Assembly (NCBI GenBank): GCA_013398295.1
Contig: VZSF01002049.1
Span: 9,726 to 73,725, forward strand
Direction: 5' to 3'
From: Chionis minor
Taxonomy: Eukaryota; Chordata; Aves; Charadriiformes; Chionididae
DNA: 64,000 nt
Under the pieces are notes generated by a model. The model was not told the DNA's origin, searched no databases, and saw nothing but the letters and a program-made list of their open reading frames with translations. Each line of letters starts with the position of its first letter. The stretch's first letter is position 1. Shown here piece by piece: positions 38,481 through 50,470 of the stretch. A program made the position numbers and the translations under genes.

Positions 38481-39850
38481 TGCAGCCAGCTGGGTGCAAG
38501 CAGCAGGAGGGGAAGCGCACCTATGGCTTTGGAGGTCATCTGCTTGGACCAGGCATTGACTACAAACTTGCATAAGGCTCCAGAGATGTATTTCTGGAAA
38601 AATTTTCTTTCCGGTATATTTGTAGAGCAGAAATAAAATACAATTGGTGTTAATTAGGCCGGCTGAAGATAGTAGTCTTCCTCTAAGCCATGTTATGTAT
38701 TTTCTAGTTATTTCCATAGCAGTTTCTTTCTCCTCTCTGATACTGGTTTTGCCTTGTATTCCTGAGTCCTAACATCCAATCATTATCCCAGCTAGGCAGA
38801 AATTGGCTTAAAACTGTGAATTGCTCTACGTGTAGAATATCTTTGACTAATAAACACTGCCTTAAATCTCTTCTGTTTTGCTGCTTTCCTCAGTTCATTT
38901 TAAGTGTCACTTCTTTACTACATCTTGACATTTAATATGAAGCATTTCATCTACCAGAAATACATCTGAGTCTTCAGCTCAAGAGTCCAATTAAGAAAAT
39001 GCTCCCATGTGCATGCATTTTCCTTTATTGAACTTCAAGTTCTCTGCAATGTCGTATACAACACAGGTTTAAAATCAAGGCTTTTGTGGAAAAAACAGTT
39101 CTAATCTAAATATCACCTTGCCTTCTCAATCAATGGGGTGTTGCCCCACCCTCAAAAAACTCAGATGAAACAAGCTGTCTTCTAGTTACTATATTGTGTA
39201 TTTTTTGCTTAGTGCCTTTTCTTTTTTTTTTTACAGGTTTGGGTTTTTTTACAGATTTGCATAGGCATCACAAATGCCTTTATGTTGATGAAGGTGTTGA
39301 TTTCCTCCTGCTTTAATGCCTAAGAAGTTAAACAGGGTAATGGCAATCAAAAATGTAGTACTGCTTAATGCATTATTAAAAAATTCCTTTTTCTTTTACT
39401 GTTTTAAATTAATTTGATACTGGTGTAAATGACTGATGCTGAGCAGTGCCGGACGAAGATAGGGTTTTCTCCTCTGGATGCTGTAGTACAAATTAAAGAT
39501 ATACAGCAAGAAAGAAATAATCTTTGTTTTGCAAACACCCATGCCACAACCTGTTGGCCTCTCTAAAGCTGCTCAGGTCTTTTCTCAGGGGCTGGTGGGT
39601 TCCATTCGTAGGGCTCTGCTTGTGATAACACGGCTTTGTGCTGTTGTAGCTTTTCAGTGCAAAGTCACGAGGAGTGAGAATAGAAATCTTTTGATCTGAG
39701 GAGGTCTCGTAGAGAAATCGCTTATTGTATTTGATTGTAGCAAGGGTGTGAAGCAGCTGTATTGCTGACAGGAGATGAGGTGGTTTTGGTTCCCTTGCCG
39801 TGTTGTGTCCTTCCAGCAGCACAGCTCTGTGCCGACCTAGAGGGGAACCC

Positions 39851-39872
39851 GTCCGTGCCTTCGGCACAGGAC
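39851..39872. repeat. GC-rich hairpin with one bulge
   Basis: gtcc-gtgcc (39851-39859) pairs with ggcac (39863-39867) and ggac (39869-39872), with a ttc loop and a bulged A at 39868. It is the most stable short hairpin noticed in the 39-40 kb region and sits in a locally CpG-enriched stretch. Confidence 0.75.
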
Positions 39873-40610
39873 GCAGCACTGGTTGCTCCCATTGAACAAC
39901 ACACTATAAAACAGTAAGGATTCCTATCTTTTCCAAAAGGTTTTCGTTAAAACACTTTTACACAGGGAGGACTTTTTGCTTAGTCTAGTACCTTAACAAC
40001 TACTTAATGTTATTTGTAGAGCGTTCTGTTGGGATTGTTATGCTTTATATTGATCAAATATAAGTAAGCGTGGCTTTTTATGGATGGATGAATGCAAAAA
40101 TTTTTCAGTAGAGCAATCTTTGTTTTCAGATGCGTAAGCCAGAGAGCGTACTGCAGTCTCATTGACATCCCCCTGACCCAGGTGAGGGATATAAAATGGA
40201 AACGGTATCAAGCAAGCCTACCTTTCCAAAAAGAGGCGGTGGCGATTTTGTAATTTCTTGGGCTTTCTAAATGCTTTCTAGTGGTTGCCAGTCGCTTACG
40301 GCTTTTAGCAATTTGGCTTAAGGTAGACAACTTCACAGCACCAGAACTTCAGGGCTTGTTTGAACAGTCTGAAATTGCAGTGATGGAGATAACAGAACAA
40401 CACAGAGACCACTTAGGGTATTCAAACCCAGACAGGAACGAGTGCCAAATGAATCAGAATGGGATTTGATTTTACTTATTACTCCATGAGCTATCATGTA
40501 GCTGAATAAAAAGCGGTTTTCTTTCTGCAGGCCAACTCCGCTTAGTGTACCTGTATTGGTTATAATTTCGCATACACAACTCAGCAGCCACTCTGTGGCG
40601 AGTGTGTGAT

Positions 40611-40636
40611 TGGAAGGACACTCTGGAAGGACGCTC
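40611..40636 (+). repeat. 13-bp tandem duplication
   Basis: tggaaggacactc is followed immediately by tggaaggacgctc, one difference. Confidence 0.85.
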
Positions 40637-43600
40637 TTTGACTTTCATCTGCCGTTTGCTGCGACCAGGGGTGCGTGCTTTGCTGCCTGCTGGGCCACTT
40701 CATGTAAAGCTTCTGTTAGGGAATGGTGTTAACAGTTGTTCCAACCATAATGATTAATCTGACTTGCAGGAACCCTGCTTACAGCACTCTCCCTGTTATA
40801 TATTGCAGTGAGGAAAATGTCTGATCTGGTATACTGGCTGCTTCATATGGCTGTGCTCAGTGGCTTTGTCGCCAGCTCTTGCCTGACTGAGCTGGAACCT
40901 TTCTGTCCGTGTTTGGTATCTGGAATTTTCATCAGAGTGGGAGATGACTGTAGTTTCTGAGTATCTGTTCACTTACAAGTCTGTCTGTGTAGAGCTGTGA
41001 AAACAGTGTATTTGAAGAGGGAGGAAAAAAGAAAAGTGAAATAAGTGTAAGTAAAGTATATTGTACATTTGGGAGCCTTAGCTGATGCCTGTGAAAACAT
41101 AAAGATGCAGGTGAACTTGCCTTCCTTGAGACCAAGTCCTTTCTCCCCTTCCAAAAAGAATCGGAGACAGAGGCAGGAGGTGGGATTTCTCTGGGAAGTG
41201 TCTGGTGAAAGCAGACTGAGCTTGATTTTTTTCAATGAGCCTACAGGGATTATTGTCTTTTTGAACACTGTGAATAAGGCTGCAGATCTGTTGTTGGTTT
41301 TGAGGTTTTTCCTTGTTTCTACATGTATGCAGCTGTGTCAGACAAAGCTTCCTCTGATCCGACATGGCTATGTCAGTATTTATTTGAAATACTGTAGTTG
41401 TACTAAACGATTCTTCTTAATGAAATTAATGTAAATTGGAAGTATTGCAACATTATGGTTAATTTGTACCCTGAACTACCTATCTTACCTAAGATGCAAG
41501 TCATGCCGAATTTCCTAACATTAGGTGTGTGCCCACAATATTTGTATTGGTACCAACATAGTGTTTTCAAGTACGTGCACTACCATATATCTTGATTTAA
41601 TGCTTACACATTAAAAAATACAGGAACACTGAGACATGATTTCTTAGGTTTTTTCTAGCATGCAACACAAGATGGCTGATGGTAATTAGCTGTTTTTAAT
41701 GTACAATGTAACTCCTTAAATACCTAAAAGGAAAAAAAACCACATAGATGAAAAAGATCTATAAGAAAAAACACATAAACGATTCTAACTTGGCAACAAT
41801 GCAGGGGTTGATAAAGTGTCTTGATTCTCATCCCTGCAGCTGTTTCTTTCTCTTCCTTCAGCAATACATTGAGTAGTGGGCATCAATTGACAAAATAGAT
41901 GATGCTCGCTTGTGATTAATTTGAATCAGATTTACATATGAAAGACGCCAAAATCTTGACGACAACTGGATGAAAGCTTCAAGATCTAGACAGGCTTAAA
42001 CTTAAAATAGAAGAAAAAAGTCAATCTGTAAGTACTGGAAATTTGACACTATAAAAAGCCATCAATAAACTCCCATTGTATGTAAGAAGAGAGATTCAAA
42101 TTTTCAGCAAAATGGCTTAAATTACTTTTCCTCTGAGTTTCATGATACCTACCCTTTTCATTCTTTTTAATTGACTTTCACACTGACTTCCAGACCGAAG
42201 TCCTGGTCTGTTAAATTTCTTGGGAATTCTGCTGTTGGTTTCTGCAGCTCAGGATTGTAGACATGATTTGTGATTTTGGTTTAAAGATAAAACAAGCAGA
42301 GAAAGCTCACTGCTTTAATTTTTGTCTCTTTAAAATTCCTCATTGGTTTTAATAGCCTCAATCCATCTATAAGCTTACAGAAATTGTTTCTAAAGCAAAC
42401 ACGTTTGCTTTGGTTCTCTCAGTTCTTTCCACTTTCATTTGAACAATTTATTTACTTGAACCTGTACCTGTAATTTCTGCCACATTCTGCTCTTGACGTT
42501 TCAAAGAAAGGACTCTGTAGTAAATCTGTAAGAAAATACTTGGTTTTTGGAGTTTCATTTTTTTGGCTAAATACATAAAGTTGAAATATATTTCTGCCCA
42601 GGCATTCCCTTTTCACTAGCACAGTGTGATGCAGTGATTTCTTTCTGACTGGAACATACTAGCCTTTGCATAAATTTAATTCATATTGTGATGTTGAAGC
42701 TTGTAATATGAAAACTTAGTTTTTCTGTAGCTACAAATGTAGTGTATTAAACAGAAAAGGCCAAGTCCCGTCCTCATTCACATTTGGCAGATCTGTCTGA
42801 TGTCAGATGTCTTAGAGTATGTAACTTGTGAAAGAACTGGCTCATAGTGAAAGACAAAATACAAATACAATATTGCTTTTCAGTTCTTAATGGAGCTACC
42901 AGACTTAGTGAAAGTCATGTTACAGTAAATCTGCTCTGCTAGAGCCATCCTGTGATACCGTTAACATTTAAGTTCAGGATCCCCAATTCCAAGAAAGATT
43001 CTAGAGAAAAAAAATAAAAATGCTGCTGTGATCAGGTTGGTGTGCAAGACTCACCTCTTCTGCAAAGCTTTCCCCAGTAACTGGAGCAGAAGAATAACCC
43101 TGCAGGGTGCTCAGGGCTGCAGACAGACAACTAAACCACGGAATAAGACAGAGATTTGATTGTCCCTCTTGGACAGATTTCACAATTGCACGTATCAAGC
43201 TGTAACAGCAACTGCGTTCAACAGCCGTAGGAGATAAGAGGATTGATAATGAAACGTTGAAAGAGATTGCAGAAGTGTGCAGGCATCTAACATCACTGTC
43301 ATTATAAGTGAAAATATCAAATGACCTACATAAAGCACACGTTTAACACCCAAAAAATTATTGCCATGATTTTTTTGAACAGCGATTTAACAGATATTTT
43401 CCATATCTAAGCTCCAGATCACACAGTGCTTACAATATAAAATAACTTCCGTGGCAAATCTGGGTAAATAGCCTCTTTGGTGGTGTCTGTAATATTTGAA
43501 AATCCTAATATACTCTGTTCAAAATGGGCTGCCATTTTGATGTAAACAGGCTAATTAATCCGTATTTGTCATATAGAGCACACTATAAGATTTTCAGACT

Positions 43601-44064
43601 AAAATTATGAATCACTGGCTGCATACCTTTATGTTATTTGGCAGTTGCTGCACGTTGAGTAGCTTGAAATCCACATGGTTCTCAGAGGGTTTTTTTTGTT
43701 TTCCAAGCAAAGTGGGTAACTAAGACACCAATATTGGACGTTAATACAGTTAAGGAAAATGGGCTGTTATTACTAAGTACGGGACTATAGTTGGAAATAA
43801 CTAGAAGGTGTATGTCCTCAGTGTTATCTTCTTTTCTGTTGCTGTTGTGAAGTCACATCAAAGGCTGACCTTTTTACTTTTATCTGATGCACATTTGAGA
43901 AAAAGCCATCTCTCGTGCTGCTGTAAAGTAGGGGAGCTCATGATCCTGAGAGATACACAAAGGGAAATGTGCGAGTTTCCTCTTGATACCCATCCATACC
44001 CCACTGCTTTCCAGTGGATGTCGTTGCGAGACAAAATGAATCATCTGGGTCAAAGATAAAGTGG

Positions 44065-44530
44065 CGAGAAGCCGGCAGTGCCGGAGCACAGCTTCTGATG
44101 TGTTCATTTTTGCTGAATCTGTTCAGTAAACTGACAGGCTGAATCAATTGCCTCGCAGATTACCGGCGCAGCTCCAGCAGGACTGACAGCGCTCCGACTC
44201 CGGAGAAACTTCCGCCATACCCACAATAGTAGTGAACATAATATTAGTAATATACCTGCGGAGGATTACCCCATGGAAAATACCATTAAGGAACGGCAAG
44301 CCGGAGTGTGATGCTGGCACATTCAGAGCTTTGAGCAGCAGTGGCGATTCCTGCCCCTTTGCTGTTTGCCAGGAGCGTTTTGAGCAGTTCAAGGAGGTTT
44401 GATAACAACCCGCTTGCGTGCAGAGCTGCGGCACACAGCACTGAGTCACTGCAAGGTGGCAGGTCCTGTGCTGTCTGACTTCGCTCGTGATAGACGTTAC
44501 AAGGCCTACTCGCTTTTTGTATCTCCTATC
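44065..44530. other. CpG-dense unique patch
   Basis: Roughly twenty CpG dinucleotides fall in about 460 bases, several times the density of the surrounding DNA, with clusters such as ccggcgcagc (44163), agcgctccgactccggag (44188) and aacccgcttgcgtg (44407). A 150-codon minus-strand frame (44144-44596) spans it but has no recognisable domain or signal peptide, and I do not call it a gene. The patch could be a conserved regulatory element, a relic of a young GC-rich mobile element, or an unannotated exon. Confidence 0.5.
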
Positions 44531-44739
44531 TAGGATGTAAAGAGATATAGACCTTTTATTGGCCATCTGGCATGGAGAATAATTGCGTTCCTTCATGTCT
44601 GCATAAACTGTGCTCTATTTTAGTTTTGCCTCTGAAGTTCTGAGCGTGGTAATGTCTTTCCCTTTTTTTTTCCTTTCCTGATTTTGAACAAAAGTTCATC
44701 TTCTCATCTTCAGAAATTTATTTTTATTTTAAAATTTCA

Positions 44740-44960
44740 CCTTAGTTCCTGCTGTTCTTTCCTTTGAAGTCATTATGCTCTTGAGTAACTCAGACCTTTC
44801 TCATCTAGCCTTTTCCCATCTGGTAGCTTTTTATAATTCACTGAAGATTTTTATAACCGTTTGATGAATTTTGTGCATTCTCAGACTTATGTCACAGAAC
44901 ACATTCCTCAGAGTGTACCTTCTGAAGTCTTGCATGTGATCCAGCTTAGCATCTCCTTCT
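44740..44960 (-). mobile_element. Possible ancient CR1/L2-type LINE remnant
   Basis: The plus-strand stretch ttaaaatttcaccttagttc followed by gacctttctcatctagcctt, ttcccatctggtag and ataattcactgaagattttt follows the order of antisense CR1 ORF2 (compare 47500-47695 of the young copy: ttaaaaccattaccccttgt, ctctctcagcctatcccca, ctaatcatcttagtggccc). Similarity is weak and only the order and pyrimidine-rich character support it. No frame remains. Confidence 0.28.
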
Positions 44961-47250
44961 TCCTTCAGTTACATCTCTTCCTTTAAGGTAGCCACAGGTT
45001 TTCTTATCCGCATACTTGTATAAAGGTCTAACACTCCAGCACTGGGTTCTTCTTTACCTCTGTGGAAGTCCAGAGACAGGCTAAAATGAGAGTTCTTTGT
45101 TGACATACTTCTTTTGTTCACGTTTAGTTTAGCCAAAGTAATTGTCATGTCAGTTAAAAACTTGTGTAGGAAATGCCTTTTAGAGTGAAACATAATCAAA
45201 AGGCCGTACTGCATGCACGAAGCTGCTCTCGCAGTTCCTGCCCTGGATATATTTGTGGATTTAGATGATGATGAAATGGCAACCATCTCACTAAGCGGCA
45301 GGCAGTTTCCTTTCTGTTTGGGTACGGTTTTGCTGAACAATGAGAAGCACCTTTGAAACATATTGTAACAGGAGTTTCCCTCCGTCCTTGAAGCAATAAA
45401 GCTTCTAATAAAGTGAAACATGCATCCATGGACGGTAAATTTTTCTTCCCATTAAAGTATTTAGGACCTTGTATTAATATCACTATCCATTTCTCACGCT
45501 ATTTCATGCACTGACACCCAGGTGCACTCTATTTCCTTCCCTGAAAGCTATCTCAAAGGTGTAGTCATAGCTGTCATTTCAGATATAAATTTTCTCTGTA
45601 GAGAGACACAGAACTTTTACGCCTGGCTTCAAAATTTCCCAGCAGGGAGGGGCTTTCTTGTGGCAGCCATGCTCTATTATTCAACAGCAAGGGGAATTTC
45701 GGAGTGTGGCACCCTACTGAATAAAGGTGTTTCTGCACTCAGCATACTTGTCATCAATCATTTCCGCAACCTACAGGGTTTTATTTTTTTTTATGCCCTG
45801 CTTCCTTTTTGTTACTTGAGCAAAGCTAAGTATTCAACAAAAAGAAAATGACTGGGTTCTGCTCTTTGTGCCTTGCCAGAGACAAGTTTTACTGTACGTT
45901 GATTCAGAAGGATAAAACCAAACAGAAGGTTGCAAAATCTACCCACAGAATACTCAGAAATCATTTTCGCTGGAGGAGCCACACCTAAGGATATAAATGA
46001 CTTTTTTCTTCCTTTCCTAGACGTTTTTGAATAGTAATTTGACAGCTATATTCTCCTTTTAAACTAGAATTGTTATTAAAATTATGGAATATATCATAGA
46101 CTGAGAAATAGTGAAACGTGTTGCTCAGAGCCACAGCAGCTCTAGAAAAAAATAAACCACATGCAGTTCTTTACATTGATGGAATGTAGATACAAAAATG
46201 TTGAACCTAAAGCCCACCTAAGGGATGCTTGTATCGACCCTGAAGTTTGAGACTGGTTGTTTCACTGAGTTCTCTCTGTTAGTGATACAGTAGGTTTCTG
46301 CGCACCTTTAACTGTATTTTTGTTTTCCTTTAAACACTTCATACCTCATTCCACCCAAATCTGCTGCACTTTATTCCAGTGAGTATCAGAACATATTTAG
46401 CTCCGTTTCCATGAGTCCTTTTATTTAAATCTTAAAAATGATATGTATGTCCTGCTGCCATCAATGGCATATTCAGGGTGGCATTCTGCCCTTTGTGCGG
46501 CTAATAGTTCCGTAGACAGTTGTGTTGTTTATAATGCTCAAAACATCCTAAATTAGTTTTATTTTTTATTGACATGCTGTGTTAAATCAGCTGCAGATCT
46601 TTGCCTTGCTGCTTTCTACTAAGGAAAAACCCTGCATACCCTACATATTATTTTTGTTTGAATGCACAGTCTGTTTTCAGATAAACCACCCCACTGGATT
46701 ACTTTTTATTTCTTTTATTTGCTTTTGTATCAACCTTAAGAAAACTGGAGATGTTTTCAACATCAAAGAAGCGCTTCCTTCTATATCTCTTTCCTTGGGT
46801 GAGGGCTTCACTTGTGATGCTGTAAAACAAGCAGGTATAGCCCGCAAGTGTCATTTCTGTCAAGCTCCAGCCAAATGAGACGCAGCAACGGCTCCCAGAT
46901 GATCAGGCAATTAGCCCACACGTTGCAGGCTTTACTCTTCATTTAAGAATTAAACAAATGGTTCACGTTGTCTGTTCATGATAACTTGAGAAGCATTATC
47001 TGATCAAAATGAGCTTTTGTGTTAAATATGTATTGATTGAAAATAGGCCAGGTTTATGTGACAACTTTTTAATACTTAGATCTTGTATTTTTAGAGTATT
47101 ATTGACTTGATTCATTGAAGGTAATTAATTAAACATGCTGCTGAACTGATGAAAAGTCTGTTTATTCGTGTGCACCGTCAACAGAACCAGTGAGAACTTC
47201 TAGTTAGTAGCGGAGTTGGGCAGGAGAGATTTATTTAAAAATCGTTTTTG

Positions 47251-48880
47251 CATAGAATCATAGAATGGTTAGAGTTGGAAGGGACCTTAAAGATCATCAA
47301 GTTCCAACCCCCCTGCCACAGGCAGGGACACCTCTCACTAGAGCAGGTTGCTCAAAGCCCCATCCAGCCTGGCCTTAAACACTTCCAGGAATGGGGCCTC
47401 CACAACTTCCCTGGGCAACCTGTTCCAGTGCCCCACCACCCTCACAGTAAAGAACTTCTTCCTAATATCCAATCTAAATCTCCCCTCTGCCAATTTAAAA
47501 CCATTACCCCTTGTCCTATCACTAGACTTCCTGACAAAGAGTCCCTCTCCGGCTCTCCTGTAGGCTCCCTTCAGATACTGAAAGGCTGCTATCAGGTCTC
47601 CCCGGAGCCTTCTCTTCTCCAGGCTGAACAGCCCCAGCTCTCTCAGCCTATCCCCATAGGAGAGGTGCTCCATCCCTCTAATCATCTTAGTGGCCCTTCG
47701 CTGGACCTGTTCCAACAGTTCCATGTCCTTTCTATGTTGAGGACTCCAGAGCTGGACACAGTACTCCAGGTGGGGTCTCACAAGCGCAGAGTAGAGGGGG
47801 AGAATCACCTCCCGTGCCCTGCTGGCCACGCTTCTTTTGATGCAACCCAGGATACGGTTGGCTTTCTGGGCTGCCAGCGCGCACTGCCGGCTCATGTTGA
47901 GCTTCTCATCCATGAGCACTCCCAAGTCCTTCTCCTCAGGGCTGCTCTCCAGCCATTCTCTGCCCAGCCTGTATTTATGCCTGGGATTGCCACGTCCCAG
48001 GTGTAGGACTCTGCACTTGGCTTGGTTGAACTTCATGCCATTTGCATTAGCCCACCTCTCAAGCCTGTCCAGGTCCCTCTGGATGGCATCCCTTCCCTCC
48101 AGTGTGTCAACCGCGCCACCGAGCTTGGTGTCATCGGCAAACTTGCTGAGGGTGCACTCGATCCCACTGTCCATGTCTCCAACAAAGATGTTAAATAGCA
48201 CTGGTCCCAGTACTGACCCTTGCGGGACACCACTCGTCACTGGCCGCCACGTGGACATTGACCCATTAACCACAACCCTTTGAGTGCGGCCATCCAGCCA
48301 GTTCCTTATCCACCGAGTGGTCCATTCATCGAACCCGTGACTCTCCAATTTGGAGACTAGGATGTCATGCGGGACAGTGTCAAATGCTTTGCTTAAGTCC
48401 AGGTAGATGACGTCCGTTGCTCTGCCTTTGTCCACCAAGTTCGCGGCAGTATCGTAGAAGGCCATCAGGTTTGTCAGGCAGGATTTGCCCTTGGTGAAGC
48501 CATGTTGGCTGTCCCCAATCACCTCCTTATTCTCCATGTGCCTTAGCAGAGATTCCAGGAGGATCTGCTCCATGATCTTGCCAGGCACAGAGGGGAGACT
48601 GACTGGCCTATAGTTTCCTGGGTCCTCTTTTTTTCCTTTCTTGAATATCGGGGTTATGTTCCCCTTTTTCCAATCCACAGGAATTTCACCAGACTGCCAC
48701 GATTTCTCAAATATGATGGAAAGTGGCTTCGCAACTTGGTCCGCCAGCTCCTTCAGGACCCGTGGATGAATTTCATCAGGTCCCATGGACTTGTGCACTT
48801 TCAGGTTGTTCAGGTGGTCTCGAACCTGATCTTCTTCTACTGTGGGCAGTTCTCCATTCTCAGAGCCCCTTTTCTTGCTC
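47251..48880 (-). mobile_element. CR1 LINE, 5'-truncated, well preserved
   Basis: This is a chicken-repeat-1 type non-LTR retrotransposon read on the minus strand. Its 3' end lies at the low-coordinate side, where two copies of the 8-mer catagaat (47251-47266) form the short terminal repeat typical of CR1 instead of a poly(A) tail. A short 3' UTR of about 85 bases leads to the stop codon at 47338-47340. The rest encodes the C-terminal part of ORF2, uninterrupted up to about 48880, where similarity to CR1 fades into AT-rich flanking DNA. A full CR1 is about 4.5 kb, so about 1.6 kb remains; ORF1 and the ORF2 endonuclease are missing, which is the usual result of incomplete reverse transcription. 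No target-site duplication is obvious, as expected for CR1. The intact frame indicates a fairly recent insertion. The subfamily was not resolved, and the 5' edge is uncertain by some tens of bases. Confidence 0.96.
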
Positions 48881-48918
48881 TTCAGATGAAAGCAGGAAGT
48901 AATGTAAAATATAAACAA
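47338..48918 (-). CDS. CR1 ORF2 fragment: reverse transcriptase (partial)
   Basis: This 526-codon open frame carries the reverse transcriptase part of CR1 ORF2, the enzyme that copies LINE RNA into DNA at the insertion site. Visible blocks in order are an [22 protein letters not shown] entry motif (about 91-108), [13 protein letters not shown] (139-151), motif [10 protein letters not shown] with the catalytic Asp at 174 (172-180), [10 protein letters not shown] (230-239), and the catalytic FADD box (260-263, Asp 262 and 263). The C-terminal region includes [23 protein letters not shown] and RRATKMI segments. All catalytic aspartates are present and there is no stop or frameshift. About the first 13 residues ([10 protein letters not shown]...) come from flanking host DNA, so the ATG at 48918 is fortuitous and not the native start. 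The apurinic endonuclease domain that precedes the reverse transcriptase in full-length CR1 is missing, so this copy could not mobilise itself. It is a transposon remnant, not a host gene. Confidence 0.93.
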   Translation of the reverse strand: MFIFYITSCFHLKSKKRGSENGELPTVEEDQVRDHLNNLKVHKSMGPDEIHPRVLKELADQVAKPLSIIFEKSWQSGEIPVDWKKGNITPIFKKGKKEDPGNYRPVSLPSVPGKIMEQILLESLLRHMENKEVIGDSQHGFTKGKSCLTNLMAFYDTAANLVDKGRATDVIYLDLSKAFDTVPHDILVSKLESHGFDEWTTRWIRNWLDGRTQRVVVNGSMSTWRPVTSGVPQGSVLGPVLFNIFVGDMDSGIECTLSKFADDTKLGGAVDTLEGRDAIQRDLDRLERWANANGMKFNQAKCRVLHLGRGNPRHKYRLGREWLESSPEEKDLGVLMDEKLNMSRQCALAAQKANRILGCIKRSVASRAREVILPLYSALVRPHLEYCVQLWSPQHRKDMELLEQVQRRATKMIRGMEHLSYGDRLRELGLFSLEKRRLRGDLIAAFQYLKGAYRRAGEGLFVRKSSDRTRGNGFKLAEGRFRLDIRKKFFTVRVVGHWNRLPREVVEAPFLEVFKARLDGALSNLL

Positions 48919-49302
48919 GCTGTATTTTCTAGTAAATATGTAGAAACCATTTCACATGTATTTCAATCACAATTTGCCTGCACAAAGACGGGAAGAGAGC
49001 ATTTCAACAGTTTCAGGGATTGGCCATAGTTGTGGCTATAGCAGCCTACAGCTTAGAGAAACAGCAGTGCTTCTGTATGACACAAGTCATCTACTTCTAG
49101 CATGTCTGTATCTCATATCTATGTTTCTATATGATAAGCGTTCCTCAAAAAAGAAATAACTGTGGATTTAATTGCAGAAATTATAAGCCTAATTAAAACC
49201 ACAAATCCCCAAAGAGTAGTTAGTTGCTCTAATCTCTGACTTTCCCTTGAAAATGAATTGTAATGTGTTTCTTTTTATTACTAGTATATAAAAAGCATTA
49301 TT

Positions 49303-49332
49303 CAAAAAAATAAAAAAACCCCCAACCAACAA
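49303..49332 (+). repeat. A-run/C-run low-complexity tract
   Basis: aaaaaaataaaaaaa is followed by cccccaaccaaca, the same texture as the tract at 27905-27962. Confidence 0.75.
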
Positions 49333-49834
49333 GCCAAAGTTAGGTTAAGAATTTCACACTACTAGCAAAAAGTTTGTTGACCCAAACAAAGAGGTTTTGT
49401 TTTGATATGATTAATTTTGCCCCAAGAAGTCTTGTTATTAATATCTCAGTGTTGGGAGTTAAAGTTTTTTCATTCTGGAAGGTATAAATGTTGAATATAT
49501 TTTTGTGTGTGTATGTTTTCATTTGGAGGTAATTTATACCATTTTAAGCCTGTCAGGGACCCAGCTACTGTGGTGATGACAATGTAAATATAAAGTCAGT
49601 GCACACTAACATGGAAGACAAAGTCACCAGGCATGAAACTCGTATATCTGAAAGGAGTTGCAACAGCAGATATATAGGTGAAAAGGGAAAGTCAGAGCAG
49701 CAGTCAGTCAATGGATTCGGTATGCTCTCCCCTGTTAGAAGCTATGAAAATAATAGAAATAACAATGAGAATGTGTCAGCATGAGGAACAAATATGTATG
49801 GCTGGTTTTGATGATCCTAAATGGCCAGAAAAGA

Positions 49835-49858
49835 TGATGGTCCACCTGAGGACCATCA
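49835..49858. repeat. Perfect 9-bp hairpin
   Basis: tgatggtcc (49835-49843) pairs exactly with ggaccatca (49850-49858) around the 6-base loop acctga. A related partial copy, tgatgatcc, lies just upstream (about 49809-49817). Confidence 0.8.
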
Positions 49859-50447
49859 AAACTGACCAAGCTCTTTTTTTGGTAGAGTTGTTGTTAGAGG
49901 TCAATCTGTTTTATGTTATTATAATATGGCATTTCTCCACAAAGCCATAAACAAGGAATGGGAAAGTAGTGAAGCACTTTCTCCTACTTCACAAAAGGAT
50001 TGGTTCTCTTAAGGGTATTTTTACTCTCATGCAAATACTAAGAGCTGTGTGCAATTGCTTGGAGCCTCAAAACTGTTTTGATGAGAATCCTTTCCTGCTA
50101 TTCAAATGGAGCAAGTTCTTCTCTCTTTCTCCCTTCCCTCCTGATAAAATCTACACATCCACTACCAAGTAGTGACCATCTCAGTCAACTGCTATTTAGA
50201 GTTGCTATGAGCTGTGAAGTACACCCTCTGTTTCTGTGGCTTCGGCAGTTTTAAGCACTTCCCTTTAGAAATTGTATCAATCGACAAAATTGTTTGTAAT
50301 ACCTGGTTTTGCAAACAGGGCTTAAAGTAATTGTAGTACTTGCTGCTGCTACTAATGATACCGTCAGAGCAAACTAAATTTTGGAACCCTTGAAGCACTA
50401 CGTTAACTTAATATGTGTTACTTCTTTTTAAGATAAGAGGAATAAAC

Positions 50448-50470
50448 TAAATTAATTAATTAAATAAATA
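50448..50470 (+). repeat. AATT/AAAT microsatellite
   Basis: Short run of attaattaatt continuing as aaataaata. Simple repeat. Confidence 0.75.

Larger units (their letters stand above)
33791..47250. other. Mostly AT-rich unique DNA, no gene seen
   Basis: Frames of 120-150 codons at 39493-39879, 41069-41434, 44144-44596, 44969-45421 and 35106-35468 were read through; none shows a domain, heptad pattern or plausible exon structure. A short CpG-rich spot lies at about 35950-36020 (gcggac, ccgggt, ggcggc, cacgta). Other content is listed separately. Confidence 0.55.

Noticed and set aside
39851..39872. Rho-independent terminator
   Set aside because: The hairpin has no following T run and the window is vertebrate, not bacterial.
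39493..39879. 128-codon minus-strand open frame as a gene
   Set aside because: No domain or splice context; length is within chance expectation for a 64 kb window.
44144..44596. 150-codon minus-strand open frame as a gene
   Set aside because: No recognisable domain, motif or exon structure; kept only as a compositional finding.
44969..45421. 150-codon minus-strand open frame as a gene
   Set aside because: No domain, AT-rich irregular codon use, and a competing overlapping frame at 45196-45483.
47248..48006. 252-codon plus-strand open frame
   Set aside because: It is the antisense shadow of the CR1 reverse transcriptase; the plus-strand peptide has no domain.
47837..48283. 148-codon plus-strand open frame
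   Set aside because: Also lies antisense to CR1 ORF2 in another phase.
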